Origin: Silene noctiflora
Taxonomy: Eukaryota > Streptophyta > Magnoliopsida > Caryophyllales > Caryophyllaceae
Direction: 5' to 3'
Length of the DNA: 30,810 nt
Assembly (NCBI GenBank): GCA_009801015.1
Contig: VHZZ01000748.1
Location: 115,579 to 146,388, forward strand
The stretch's first letter is position 1. Each line of letters starts with the position of its first letter. Of the stretch, positions 1-9,240 are shown one piece after another. A program made the translations under genes and the position numbers. The notes under the pieces are model-generated. The model saw only the letters and a program-made list of their open reading frames with translations, had not been told where the DNA came from and ran no database searches.

Positions 1-268
1 GACAAATTACATGAATAAATTACATCAATTTAAATGACATTCATTTAAAATATGCAGAATAAAAAAACATATTTAAACATGCCCTAAAATGCCAAGTCAC
101 CCTATAAACCATCATTTTGATATAAAGCTCGAAACTTTGGTTAAGTAAGCGATTTTTAACCATAAAAAATCGTAAAATAGTACTTAAATTAAATTTAAGC
201 ACAAAGTAACTTCCCAGACTGGTTTGGGACTCAAAAATTAGTCTTCACTAATTTCTTGATGATTTCAT

Positions 269-281
269 AACTTTTTATGAA
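269..281. repeat. LINE target-site duplication, left copy
   Basis: AACTTTTTATGAA occurs here and again, identically, at 1196-1208. It directly follows the 3' poly(A) side of the LINE (the LINE lies on the minus strand). Thirteen bases falls in the size range usual for LINE target-primed insertion. Confidence 0.8.
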
Positions 282-401
282 ATATTTTTTTTTTGAACAA
301 AAGTATAATCCTTTGTATTCATCCTCAATAGGGAAGAAAAAGGATAAAATTAAATACAAAATATATCCACTAAAGATCATATCTAATCTATCAGCTTATG
401 A

Positions 402-1195
402 CTAATAAGCTACAGTATAGGGTGAACAAAATTGTCCATAAGTAGAGCTCTTGATCATACGAACACTAACCATATGCTTGATTCTAGTAATTAGTTGAGG
501 GACTGTTTGCTCTTTAGCTGCAAAAAGTTTAGCATTACGCTCATACCAGATATTTGATATGGCTGCAGTGATACCGCTATGGAACTAGTTGTTTTTTCAG
601 TGCCTTCTTGTTGTCCTTCTAATACTCCAATGAATATTTTGTTTGTATTTGTTACTTCGCCCTGTCAGTCCCATCCATTGCATAAGTTGCTGCCAGACAG
701 TTTGAGCATAGGGACAGGTAAAGAATATATGGCCATGAGTCTCATTTGCCCTTCTATAGAGAGTACAACGATTTGCCAGAGGAATTCCTCTTTGCATTAG
801 ATTATCCTGAGTAGCCAGTCTCCCCTGGATGGCCAGAGTTGTAATAACTCTATGTTTAGGAATAACTGTAGGTCCAAGGAGAACCTTAGTCCAGGGTAAA
901 GGAGTCATGGGAGATTTGAACCAGTCATAAGCATCTTGCATATTATGGGAGATCTGAACTAGTCATAAGCATCTTGCATATTAAAATGAGTTCCATTCTG
1001 CCAAGTTTCCAGAAGAGTCTGGGCATCCTCAACAGTACCTACTCTTCTGACTAATTCATCCTTGGTAGTAAGAATCCCTCTAAAACTCTCAGAATGATAT
1101 TCTTTGCTTTGAGTTTCCTAAATGGTGGAAGCGGGAAAATTGTAAGCTTTGTTCCATCTGTACCAGAGACCTGCAGTTGGAAAAGATAGGTGATG
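402..1195 (-). pseudogene. LINE ORF2 C-terminus with zf-RVT domain, broken
   Basis: The longest open part (597-941) has the zf-RVT signature of plant LINE ORF2 proteins: a basic, hydrophobic stretch with PKHRVITTLAIQGRLATQD, then a Cys/His cluster ending HIFFTCPYA and a VW pair. The second Cys of the first pair is Tyr here (CTLY). Below 597 the same frame continues after stops near 597 and 585 with an IWYERN motif typical of LINE C-termini, ending at a TAG at 402-404. Above 941 the frame is disturbed by a 38-bp tandem duplication. The reverse transcriptase and endonuclease domains lie in the part lost by 5' truncation. It cannot be functional. Confidence 0.75.
907..982. repeat. 38-bp tandem duplication inside the LINE
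   Basis: Bases 907-944 and 945-982 are direct, adjacent copies differing at two positions. The repeat lies in LINE coding sequence. Since 38 is not a multiple of three, it shifts the frame, which explains why the open frame ends near 941. Confidence 0.85.
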
Positions 1196-1208
1196 AACTT
1201 TTTATGAA
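1196..1208. repeat. LINE target-site duplication, right copy
   Basis: Identical to 269-281. It abuts the 5'-truncated end of the LINE. Confidence 0.8.
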
Positions 1209-2082
1209 TTATTGTTAATTAAAACATATTTAATCATAACATTTATGAAATAAATCCAAATAAATAATTAAATTATGAAAAATTTTATAATTAAAATTTT
1301 TATATCCTTGAACATTTACAGGAACTCAAAATTTCAAAAAATTTCCAAAATATTTATTTTTTATCAAATACACAATTTAAAACACGGTTTTCGCAAGTTT
1401 TACGATTCAATTCTAAATTAAATATAAAATTAAAGAAAATTACAAAATAAAATTTCTAATATTATGTAATATTTTCCAGAACTCAAAATTGTCAAAAACT
1501 TTACCAAAAAATTCCTATTAAAATTTAAGAAAAAATGTGCTTACATTTTATCGGTTTTATCACATAAAAACCAATAAACAAGCAAAATTAATAAAATTAA
1601 TTTTCAAAATTTACATATAATTTATACTACATGAAAGTAACTTTAGATAAATTTCTTATTCAACAAAATTCATTTTAATCATTTTTAACAAATATAATCA
1701 CCATTTATTGACTTTTAACTGTTAAAAATCAATAATCATGCAAAATTAATCAAATTAATTTTCTAATTTTCACTTACTCTAATTAAACCATTCATGTGTG
1801 AATATACTAAATTTCCATGGCCAGAAATAACATGCAACAATATTTAGTTAACTATTAACCAATATAATGCATATTAAGACGATTTTAAGACGAAAAAATC
1901 TATTAATTACCAATAAAATTTCATAATTAACCAAATTTGACCAAAACCATTTTAGGTTAGAATGTATACATGCAACCAAAATTTTCGTGCCAAAAAAATT
2001 TTTATACAAAAATTCCAATTTTATAAAGTCATCTTATAACCCGATAAAAAATGTCAAAAATCGACATGCATGCAATAACAAA
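1209..2082. other. AT-rich internal region of the LTR element
   Basis: No gene is seen. The sequence is A/T-rich with no open frame longer than a few dozen codons. By position it is the leader or decayed 5' internal part of the minus-strand LTR element, continuing at 1-268 beyond the LINE. Confidence 0.4.
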
Positions 2083-2094
2083 GCTCTGATACCA
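2083..2094 (-). promoter_or_regulatory. Primer-binding site, initiator tRNA-Met type
   Basis: The minus strand reads TGGTATCAGAGC, complementary to the 3' end of plant initiator tRNA-Met, the most common primer of plant LTR retrotransposons. It lies two bases from a CA/TG LTR border at 2097, the expected spacing. Confidence 0.75.
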
Positions 2095-2096
2095 CT

Positions 2097-3374
2097 TGGG
2101 GGTACTAGACCCCTAATTAGACACCTCTAATTAGTTACTCAATTAATTTTTTAATGATCTAGTTACATGTATGTTTATAAGATGGCTTAAAATAGATAAA
2201 AATAGGTTTTTCCTTACATTGCTTAAGGAAATTATGGGCACAACACAAAGACTCGTTCCTTGTGTTGTTCTTGTCCTAAAATACCCAAGGATGATCCTCA
2301 AACCTTCAAGTTTCCATAGTAGGGAACCTCCTCTTGGTGGCGCCCAAGATTAGCCTAAAAATTCCTAATAATACCAACTAGGTAGTATTAGAAATGTTTG
2401 TATATTATGTAATATTATTACTTTAATAAAATTAGATGATGTATAATATATTTGTTAATTTAATTGATGGTGATCTTGATCAACTATTGATCATAAAATA
2501 AGGAAGAAGATGAAGAAATGAAGAATATAATGGTCTGCTTTTCTTCTACTTGAAACCGGCCAAAAGGGCCTAAAATAAGAGTTTTTTTTTTTTTCCTCAA
2601 ATTTTCGACCCTCATTTGTGTATGAGGTGGGTATTTATAGATGTGAAATGTGAACAATTCACATACACAAGTTAGTGAGTTGGTGGGTTACACGCTCCAC
2701 TAATTTAGGTGGTACAAATGGACCTATTTTGAGTCCATTTTGATTTCCGACATTTGTCCCACAAATGTTTATAAAACTTATATTTAATTATCTTATATAA
2801 TTAAATATTAATTTAATTATTTAACACTTAAATAATATACATTAACAAATAATGTACACTTAACTATTAAGTGACATTTTACCATTTTATCAATATAAAA
2901 TGTGCCTTACAATAATTAATTAGTTAATTTTACAACCTCTAGTAAATATTATTAACTAAATACCTCCACCTCACAATATACACACAATCGTAATAATTTA
3001 GTTAATTAACTATTAATTACTAAATTCCATCTATTTATTAATCAATCATCATATAGTTGAATAATAAATTCCTTTGTCCCGAGTTCGTAACTCGTCATCA
3101 AACAATATTCACTTGACTTAATAAAGTCAATTTATACAAGTTACTAATTATATTATATCTTATACAAATAATTAATCATTCCATTTGGGCATCATCCTAT
3201 AGGTGTGACTGAAAAGGGATCAGTTAACCACCGCCGTTTTACGACACTAACGTCAAACTCTAGTCAGCCGAGCATTACCGATTTACGTTGATCTACTGAC
3301 AAATATAATATATACCCCTGATATTCCTTTTATGAGATTTATTAGGTAGACGCACTATTGAGGAGGACACTACA
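2097..3374 (-). mobile_element. 5' LTR of the minus-strand retrotransposon
   Basis: The inner edge is clear: TGGGGGTACTAG on the plus strand, i.e. a minus-strand LTR ending in CCCCCA, next to the primer-binding site. The outer edge is set at the CACTACA ending at 3374, giving a minus-strand start TGTAGTG. This edge is a guess, because similar sequence repeats further right (see 3373-3514) and the LTR may be longer. A TATA box at 2632-2639 divides U3 (right) from R/U5 (left). Small perfect hairpins lie in U3 (TTGACTT/AAGTCAA at 3113-3130; GAGTT/AACTC at 3081-3093). Confidence 0.5.
2632..2639 (-). promoter_or_regulatory. TATA box of the minus-strand LTR
   Basis: TATAAATA on the minus strand, in a GC-richer local setting and about 540 bp from the LTR inner edge. 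Transcription would start near 2605 and run left through the primer-binding site. Confidence 0.5.
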
Positions 3375-3514
3375 CTTAATGAACTCAATTTTGTTATTGA
3401 CACCTACGTGCTCGGTCTACTTGACCACGTAAGCCCAGATCTTTCTGGGTACCAGTCTCGTTGCATGACCGACCAATTTGACCAACTCCACTTAATCAAC
3501 TCAATTTTGTTACT
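3373..3514. repeat. Spaced 26-bp direct repeats
   Basis: Bases 3373-3398 and 3489-3514 match at 24 of 26 positions (core AACTCAATTTTGTTA). They flank a GC-richer 90-bp piece. They may mark an old LTR sub-repeat or a small insertion. No coding is seen. Confidence 0.6.
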
Positions 3515-3648
3515 AAAATCCTTTTTCAAGAGCACTCCCGAATCTACAATGAGTCGAGCAACCACTAATGACAATTTAGTTAATCTCGCTTCGTAAACAT
3601 GTAAGTCTGAGGGTGTAAAATCTCAATTTGTATTCCAAGGGCTCCATG

Positions 3649-3736
3649 TCTCTTCTTCTTCTTCTTCTTCTTCTTCTTCTTCTTCTTCTTCTTCTTCTTC
3701 TTCTTCTTCTTCTTCTTCTTCATCATCATCATCATC
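3649..3736. repeat. CTT microsatellite with adjoining CAT run
   Basis: About 72 bp of near-perfect (CTT)n, roughly 24 units, switches at 3721 to five CAT units. The compound form suggests a single T-to-A type change that then expanded. Confidence 0.95.
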
Positions 3737-4480
3737 GAGTACTCAATATTTCCTAGCTCCCTTTTCTTTGTTTCGTTTTCTTTCTGTCTTTTGTAAATTT
3801 CAAGTTTCTTATTTTTGTTTTATCGTTTAATTTTCGACTTAAATTCTTTATAAGTCAATATTTACGGGTTTTTATCTCTTGTTCAAACCCGGATTTTAAA
3901 GTTTCAATTCTTCCGTATCAAATATTTAAACTTCGCCTTTTGTATGTTTTTTTTGTTTTATGACGATCTTAGTATACATAATCTGACTAAACCACTTCAG
4001 TTTCGAGTTGCATATCAATAATCCATCTAAATCAACCAACGAACAATAACAAACCCACAGGTCTGGCTTTCACAGTCAGAACCCAACTCAAGAACAGTCG
4101 CATAAACTGATGCGCCTCTTCTCGTTTTGACGCAGCTTTTCTAATTAGGTTTTTAATCGATTATTATCCACATTATCACCCTATTCGACATATGTAATTC
4201 TTTAATTTCTTTTCCTTTGTTTTCTTTTCTTTAAATCCCTTTTGAGCGTATTTATGACGTAAATTCAAAGTTTCATTGTAATTTATTTCATTGAATTTAT
4301 TTATTTATTTCTCTTGTATGATTTATTTATTTGGCTTTTTCACATGTAATGAATGTAAATTCTTCACTTTGACCCAATTGTTTGCTAAATTGTATGCTCA
4401 ACCGACTTAGTCTAAATTCACATGCTAAGTTTAATCTATTGGATGTTTCATTGCATGCATATAATCAAGAACATATCGAG
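3737..4480. other. Non-coding AT-rich stretch
   Basis: No open frame, RNA gene or clear repeat recognised. Pyrimidine-rich in its first half. It could belong to the LTR-like sequence to its right. Confidence 0.3.
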
Positions 4481-4900
4481 TATAAATGACTTCCCTGATC
4501 ATTAGTAGAGGTCGCTATCGAGGCGTGCGGTATTAGGTGTTCAAATAAAGAGCTTCTTAATAGGTACCCTCACCCCTTACTCAAATATCTGTGAGCATCT
4601 GTGTTCATTGACATTGCGAGAGTCATTATAGACATAGAATACTAAGGGTAACAAATTTCTTAGCATTCATGTCAATACTTTGTGTCTTGACATGGCATGA
4701 GGTATTCGAACGGTTCCAATTTACCACAAAAATAGGTGGCAACTCCACAAATGTAGGCTTGTTCAAACCATTCACCGATTTCATGTCCTTTTAATTCGGT
4801 AATGGCCCATGACGTGCTTTGGTCCACCTTATGTTCCGTGCGAGAAGTGTCGCCGCCTCAAAATCTCAACGCGCGGTGCGGGTAGCCTGGTCCACAAATA
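4480..4900 (+). mobile_element. LTR-like remnant resembling Tat/Ogre gypsy elements
   Basis: The stretch contains GTGGCAACTCCAC near 4737-4749, close to the TGGCGACTCC primer-binding-site motif (tRNA-Arg type) that I associate with Tat/Ogre elements. The preceding sequence (repeated GGTACCCTCACC-like and CATGGCATGAGG-like words) also resembles LTR 3' ends of that lineage. This rests on memory of family style. No coding part or second LTR is visible, so it is tentative. Confidence 0.35.
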
Positions 4901-5039
4901 CAAAAACATATTTTTACTTTTTATTTCCTACTCCAACCTTATACATTGAGGACAACGTCCAAAATAAAGGTGAGTTGAGAATTTACATTCAAAAACGCAT
5001 AAAATTTTGAAAATTTTCAATAATATGTTCTTTAATTTC

Positions 5040-5229
5040 ATAAAAAAAATCAAAAATCCCGCAAAATTGTTGTAACTTTAGATGTATACATGATATTGAT
5101 GTGATTCCAGTTGGGGTAATATCTTAATTTCTTACAATTCTAATAGTAAGTCACACGCCCAAAATGACAAAGAAATGAGGGAGATATGACCATTTTACGA
5201 AAAATGGACGTGGTTGAGAACTGGCGGGC
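5040..5229 (+). mobile_element. Gypsy LTR-type sequence upstream of a 12-mer array
   Basis: It contains GGGAGATATGACCATTTTAC at 5182-5201. A close match (GGGAGATATGACCACTTTAC) lies in the third LTR at 15783-15802. Both are followed within a few tens of bases by a 19-22-bp-spaced motif array. This marks it as part of an LTR or related module of a gypsy element. Borders are not visible. Confidence 0.4.
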
Positions 5230-5416
5230 ACTCGATTGATTGGAGCTTTGTACTCAACTGAGTGTCCTTAAGTCGATCGAGTGGACCACCACAGTCGACC
5301 GAGTGACCTCTAATCGATCGAGTGAACCTTTTTACTCAATCGAGTAACCCAGATAACTGCTTTGCGTGCTTCTGATCTCCCCTACTCGGTCGAGTTGACT
5401 GAGGACTCAACCTAGT
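5230..5416. repeat. Phased 12-mer array 1
   Basis: Eight copies of ACTCGAYCGAGT-like 12-mers start at 5230, 5252, 5271, 5293, 5312, 5334, 5384 and 5405. Spacings are 22, 19, 22, 19, 22, 50 and 21, an alternating 19/22 pattern. Most copies carry one to three changes from the consensus. The sequence between the copies is not conserved. Confidence 0.8.
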
Positions 5417-5995
5417 GACCTCTGTTATGACCTTATACTTGTTTTTTGGACTATTTGGATATCGTATTGATTTCAATAGCATTCTTTTGCTTCTTAATGC
5501 GTCGTTTTACTTGTATATTAGTCTTACAACATGAGTTAAACGGATTCTATCATGTGGACAGTATCACCTAATGATTGGTATGGTTTTGTGAGAAAATATG
5601 TGGTCATACATGATTGTGATGGGTAGGTGTGAAGTGAAAGTTAAGTATAGGGAATATTGGGACAAGGAACACGTTTTGTGTAGAATAGTGAGTGATAATC
5701 TCGCGAGCTTGTGTAATGTAGTGATGGTTGTGTATGGTCAAGTAGTATTGTATGTATAGTGAATATAGAAATAAAGGATCTGAAGGAGTGATATGAATGA
5801 TTGCAATTTGGAATATGTAAGGATTAATGGAGGGAATTGAATATATCTATGTTGGCTAAGATTATATGTAATTGAAATTCGTTATAGTAAAATGGAAGAG
5901 AATTGTACCTAGTGAGCTTAGCTTGATTTATGCGAGAATGTGGATTTGTATATAGTTGTTATGATTGGAAACTCAGTTTACGAAGTGGTTGTTAT
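5417..5995 (+). mobile_element. Gypsy I: 3' untranslated internal region, left piece
   Basis: Non-coding, G/T-biased sequence similar in composition to 7013-7387, which ends in a polypurine tract and LTR. I infer that the two were contiguous 3' internal sequence of gypsy I, later split by the insertion at about 5996-7012. No integrase or chromodomain frame can be read here. Confidence 0.4.
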
Positions 5996-7012
5996 TGTAA
6001 TCCCCTATAAAATCTATTGTAAAACAGTGGCGGAAACACTGTTGAATGGGAACAAACACACGATGATAAAACTAAATAATCAAACTCGGATTAAATAAAA
6101 ATAATCTACGGGAAACCTTCCCGAAATGGTAAGTCAATACAACTCCTACTTTTGTTAAAAACTTAAAATCTCGAAATAATGTTTAACAAATCCAACATAA
6201 ATAAAATAAAATGCACAGTAGGATCTCTACTACTCGCTAGCTCACTCTCCAATCCCAGCAAAACCAACACCTGTCATGTTATATAGATAACAATCATAAT
6301 CAGTAGGGAGTAACTCAGGCGTTCTCCCAATCATATTTCATCAAGTTAAACAAGTAATGCTAATATATCAAAGTAATTGAAAACTTAAAACATCAAAATA
6401 TTAACCTATGGTTAAAACATAAATAAGTAGTAAGTATTTCAAAACTCATTATTTAAATAATAGTGTAAATCAACATTTCAATTTTTTCTTATGGAAAATA
6501 GCTTCTTGACTTAGTCTAGATTTTCACTCGGGATATACTAAAGTACCAAAGTACCAAACTAGATTTGGGAACCCAGTGTTATTCCGCCGGTGACCAACTC
6601 CAAGTTTTCGAGGCTCAGTGTCACGCCGTCGATAACCAACTCAAAGTTCTCTAACTAGGCTACTCAACTTTAATAGGACGGCGTCTTATCACGTAGTGCG
6701 AGGCCCTAGTTGAAGGTATGTACACAACTCCTAAGATATTTGTAATATTACACTTAACCGGAGACGTTATTCGGGTTGATTACCCCCTTGAAGAAGTCTA
6801 TTGATAAGCTTAAAATCTGACTAGTGCTTAAAGGAATTAAAAGTACTACTCATATTAACAAAGTGCACTTTCTTTTCTGGTTATCTATGCAAATGAACTC
6901 CGCAGTTAAGCGTCCTTGGCTGAGAGTAGTCTTAGGATGGGTGACCTCCTGGGAAGGTTCCAGAGATGTGCATAAGTGAGGACAAAATGCGCTGGAAAGG
7001 ACCCGTGTAACA
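5996..7012. mobile_element. Probable inserted element, TG...CA ends
   Basis: The base composition changes from G/T-biased flanks to A/C-rich sequence. The block starts TGTAATCCCC and ends CCGTGTAACA, so it could be a solo LTR. A clear 5-bp target-site duplication is not visible (GTTAT on the left, TTTCT on the right), which weakens the call. It contains the 5S-like stretch at 6895-6957 near its right end. It may instead be two separate insertions. Confidence 0.35.
6895..6957 (+). pseudogene. 5S rRNA-derived fragment (Cassandra-like)
   Basis: Sixty-three bases match the second half of plant 5S rRNA with about five substitutions. They include AGTTAAGCGT (A-box region) and AGGATGGGTGACCTCCTGGG (C-box region). 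The first half of 5S RNA is absent, so this is not a functional 5S gene. The downstream sequence (GTGAGGACAAAATGCGCTGG) is not 5S spacer as I know it, and fits the 5S-bearing LTRs of Cassandra-type TRIM retrotransposons, where the Pol III internal promoter is kept. The Cassandra assignment is inference; the 5S similarity is direct. Confidence 0.75.
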
Positions 7013-7387
7013 TTTCTTTTGGTAGTTATTCTTGCTTGGTGTAATGTCTTGGTATTGGATTGTTAGTGAGTGGCATGACAATGAGATGGTGTTGATGGTG
7101 CCTTAGTGTTACTATTATGGGATGTTAATAAGTGTAGAAATATGTTGTACATCGTGATGGTTGTGGTACTTCGGGGCCAGCGTTGAATCAGTTGGATTAG
7201 TGGTGATGGTATTTGGTAGTATTACGGGACCTCGTAAGTTGTACTAAGGTTGTTGCGATATTGTGAGTTATGTGTTGATGTTGACCTTATTTATTGAGTT
7301 GGTGTTGTGTGCGGATGAGGGAGGTTTGCTTTGTGCAGGTCTGAGTGTCAAATTTGGGCGACGAAGTTCGTTTTAAGGAGGAAAGAT
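7013..7387 (+). mobile_element. Gypsy I: 3' internal region with polypurine tract
   Basis: Non-coding, G/T-rich sequence ending in AAGGAGGAAAGA (7375-7386), a polypurine tract next to the TG start of the LTR at 7388. That arrangement defines this as the 3' end of an LTR retrotransposon internal region on the plus strand and makes the following LTR a 3' LTR. Confidence 0.6.
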
Positions 7388-7416
7388 TGTAATACTCCGG
7401 ATTTCTAAGACTGTCT

Positions 7417-7571
7417 ACTCGGTCGAGTAGGGGGCGATACTCGACCTAGTGTTTCTTATTCGTCTGAGTTGTCTTTAATTGAGTAAGTTGTGTGTTAGAC
7501 CTGCATCTGCCGAGGTGGTACTCGGTCGAGTAAGTCGGATACTTGACCGAGTGGGGGCTACTCGGTCGAGT
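7417..7571. repeat. Phased 12-mer array 2, in the gypsy I LTR
   Basis: Clear copies start at 7417, 7439, 7458, 7520, 7541 and 7560, with spacings 22, 19, 62, 21 and 19. One very degenerate copy lies near 7473. Three copies are exactly ACTCGGTCGAGT. The array lies in U3, ending about 55 bp upstream of the TATA-like box. Confidence 0.8.
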
Positions 7572-7626
7572 ATGCCGGACTGAAGATTTATTTTCGCGGT
7601 TTGTTCTCATGTCATAAAGGGGGGAA

Positions 7627-7634
7627 TATTTAAG
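7627..7634 (+). promoter_or_regulatory. TATA-like box of the gypsy I LTR
   Basis: TATTTAAG, in the same relative place as TATAAATAG in the gypsy II LTR (about 240 bp after the LTR start there 260 bp). Expected start of transcription is near 7660. Confidence 0.45.
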
Positions 7635-8717
7635 TTGCGTGAATAGTGTTTTACTTCATTTTCAACCCAAAAACTTTCTTAAACACTCTCTAGACTCTTC
7701 CTAAACATCTAAGATATGAGATTAAGCACCTGAATTGGGATTTCACACCTTTTCTATCACACTTTGTTGATTATCTTTGGCAAGTCATAGTTTATCTCTT
7801 TTGATTAGTTTGTAATTGGTTTAACCCTAAATTTTGGGGGAAATTGGGGATTGTGCTTATTAGATTGTTAAAGGGACTTGTTGTGATGGTAATTACTTGA
7901 TTATTGTAGGAGATGACTTTGTAGAAGAGGAATTTTAGACCTTGCTTGTGGTTTTTAGAGATTTGCTTCTGGTAGGATTTCCCTACTCTATTTTGTGATT
8001 ATCGTGTTTGTGTTATTCGGTAATTTGCATTGCATATTTCTATTTATTGTACTGTGTTGTTGTGGAGTTGGTGGTGGTGTTTATGAAGCAGTTGTGGGAA
8101 ACTGGTTTCACCTCCGAGTCGCAAGGAGGATGTGCACATTAATGGTTAGGATTTAGTGTTCGTGTTGCGATGCAAATATGTATGTCATGTACCGAGTTGC
8201 GATTCGGGAACATGTGCTCCATGTTGCGATACAGGCACCCTTTGCGCTGTAGTGCCACTATGAGTGGCTGTGTTGCGACGCATTCATCGATTGTGGTGGA
8301 GGAGATGGGGTGTTGGTGTGTATATTCCGTTTTGATCATTTGTACTATTGATACTGACCTTGATGTTGTTTTAAACTCTGTTGTGATCCATTTTATATTT
8401 CCGGCAAATGGTGAGGAATGAGTTATGATAGGTTATGACTATTTGTGTTGGCTAGATGGGTTGGAAGAGATTGGGTCGAGTCTTCACTTAGTTTTGAGAT
8501 CTTGAGACTTGATTATAGTTTTGAGATTTTGATACAGTTTTGGAATTTTGGTATGTAGGGTTTTATTCGTATTTTATTACCGTTTAACTTAATAAAGTAT
8601 TATTTTGCTTCATTATGATTAATTTGATATATACTACCTCGATCAACCATAATGGTAACGCCCTTATTTACTTGGCAAGGTCTTGCATAAGGCAATTTGG
8701 GAAATGAGGGTGTTACA

Positions 8718-9212
8718 GTGGGTTTGTGGGCCGTTGAAGGACTAGATTTTGGCTTCACATGAGGTTTGATACCTTTTAATTCATACCACTATTCATGGAT
8801 TTTATCAAGTAAGTCAAAACACATCGTCACATCATGACCATTATTGTTGCAATGAGTGCACACAAGCGCACGTTTCCGAACCTTAGATAAGACGTGTGCA
8901 GCAGACCATGTAGGAGCACACTGAGGTTGACGAAGAATAAAGATGCTAATTTCAATCATGGATTCCTTAGACTTGTCGATACCTTGAAAACGTTCCTCTT
9001 GAGATATGGTTTGAAAGGCTCGATTCAAGGTGGGTAGAGAGTCTTGTGCCAACAAAACAGAGCGAATTGAACCATAATTGCCAGTATGTAGACCAAGCCG
9101 AAATTAGTGTAATCGGTCCTCATCAGAATGCGTAACATGTTGCTTTCCAACTTGACATTCATATTTACTACAAGTAAAAGAAACCAGCGGTTGATGGTTA
9201 TCAAGTTCGTTA
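8718..9212 (-). pseudogene. Ty1/copia gag, 3' part, broken
   Basis: The minus strand reads a copia-type Gag. Near 9080 it has GNYGSIRS, then LPTLNRAFQTISQEER, then a CCHC zinc knuckle CTHCNNNGHDVTMC (all Cys and His present), then a CFDLL...WYE tail as is usual after the knuckle. A TAG replaces the residue before WYE near 8790, and the part above about 9090 needs a frame change. The Gag is cut at 8718 by gypsy I and at 9212 by gypsy II. Its upstream part continues at 14343-14391. The copia pol is not visible. Confidence 0.75.
9208..9212. repeat. Gypsy II target-site duplication, left copy
   Basis: CGTTA, against CGTTC at 14343-14347. The copia gag reading frame running across the empty site supports CGTTC as the original, so the left copy has one substitution. 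Confidence 0.65.
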
Positions 9213-9240
9213 TGATACATCAGATTTTTGGTCTTAGGCT

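Larger units (their letters stand above)
282..1195 (-). mobile_element. 5'-truncated LINE (non-LTR retrotransposon)
   Basis: A 914-bp insertion bounded by identical 13-bp target-site duplications. On the minus strand it begins within coding sequence and runs through a reverse-transcriptase-associated zinc-binding region, a stop, a short 3' UTR and a short poly(A) tail (T10 on the plus strand at 285-294). Truncation at the 5' end is the usual outcome of incomplete reverse transcription in this class. It inserted into the leader region of the minus-strand LTR element, so it is younger than that element. Confidence 0.8.
1..3374 (-). mobile_element. 5' part of a minus-strand LTR retrotransposon
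   Basis: The element is read leftward and runs off the window at base 1. Seen: a 12-base match to the initiator-Met primer-binding site on the minus strand at 2083-2094, a TG-starting LTR edge two bases to its right, and a TATA box inside that LTR. The internal part (1-2082, minus the LINE insertion) is very AT-rich and has no reading frame I can assign to gag or pol. This may be a long 5' leader, a decayed body or a non-autonomous element. The family cannot be told without gag-pol. The right border is inferred. Confidence 0.55.
7388..8717 (+). mobile_element. Gypsy I 3' LTR
   Basis: A 1330-bp LTR starting TGTAATACTCC and ending GGGTGTTACA. It matches the gypsy II 5' LTR in order and content: a 12-mer array near the start, a TATA-like box, a shared GGATGTGCACATTAATGG word (8126-8143, and 10012-10029 in gypsy II), and a related 3' end. 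It interrupts a minus-strand copia gag frame, which resumes directly at 8718. The 5' LTR and coding region of gypsy I are not recognisable to the left. Confidence 0.7.

Noticed and set aside
3649..3736. CTT/CAT run as a CRISPR-like or coding repeat
   Set aside because: It is a perfect trinucleotide microsatellite without spacers or frame context.
5230..5416. 12-mer arrays as a CRISPR array
   Set aside because: Repeats of 12 bp with 7-10-bp spacers in a plant LTR do not fit CRISPR size or setting.
6895..6957. Functional 5S rRNA gene
   Set aside because: The 5' half is absent, and no terminator or tandem spacer is present.
8139..8421. Short frames on both strands in the gypsy I LTR
   Set aside because: They lie within a defined LTR, with no domain and no conserved counterpart in the gypsy II LTR.
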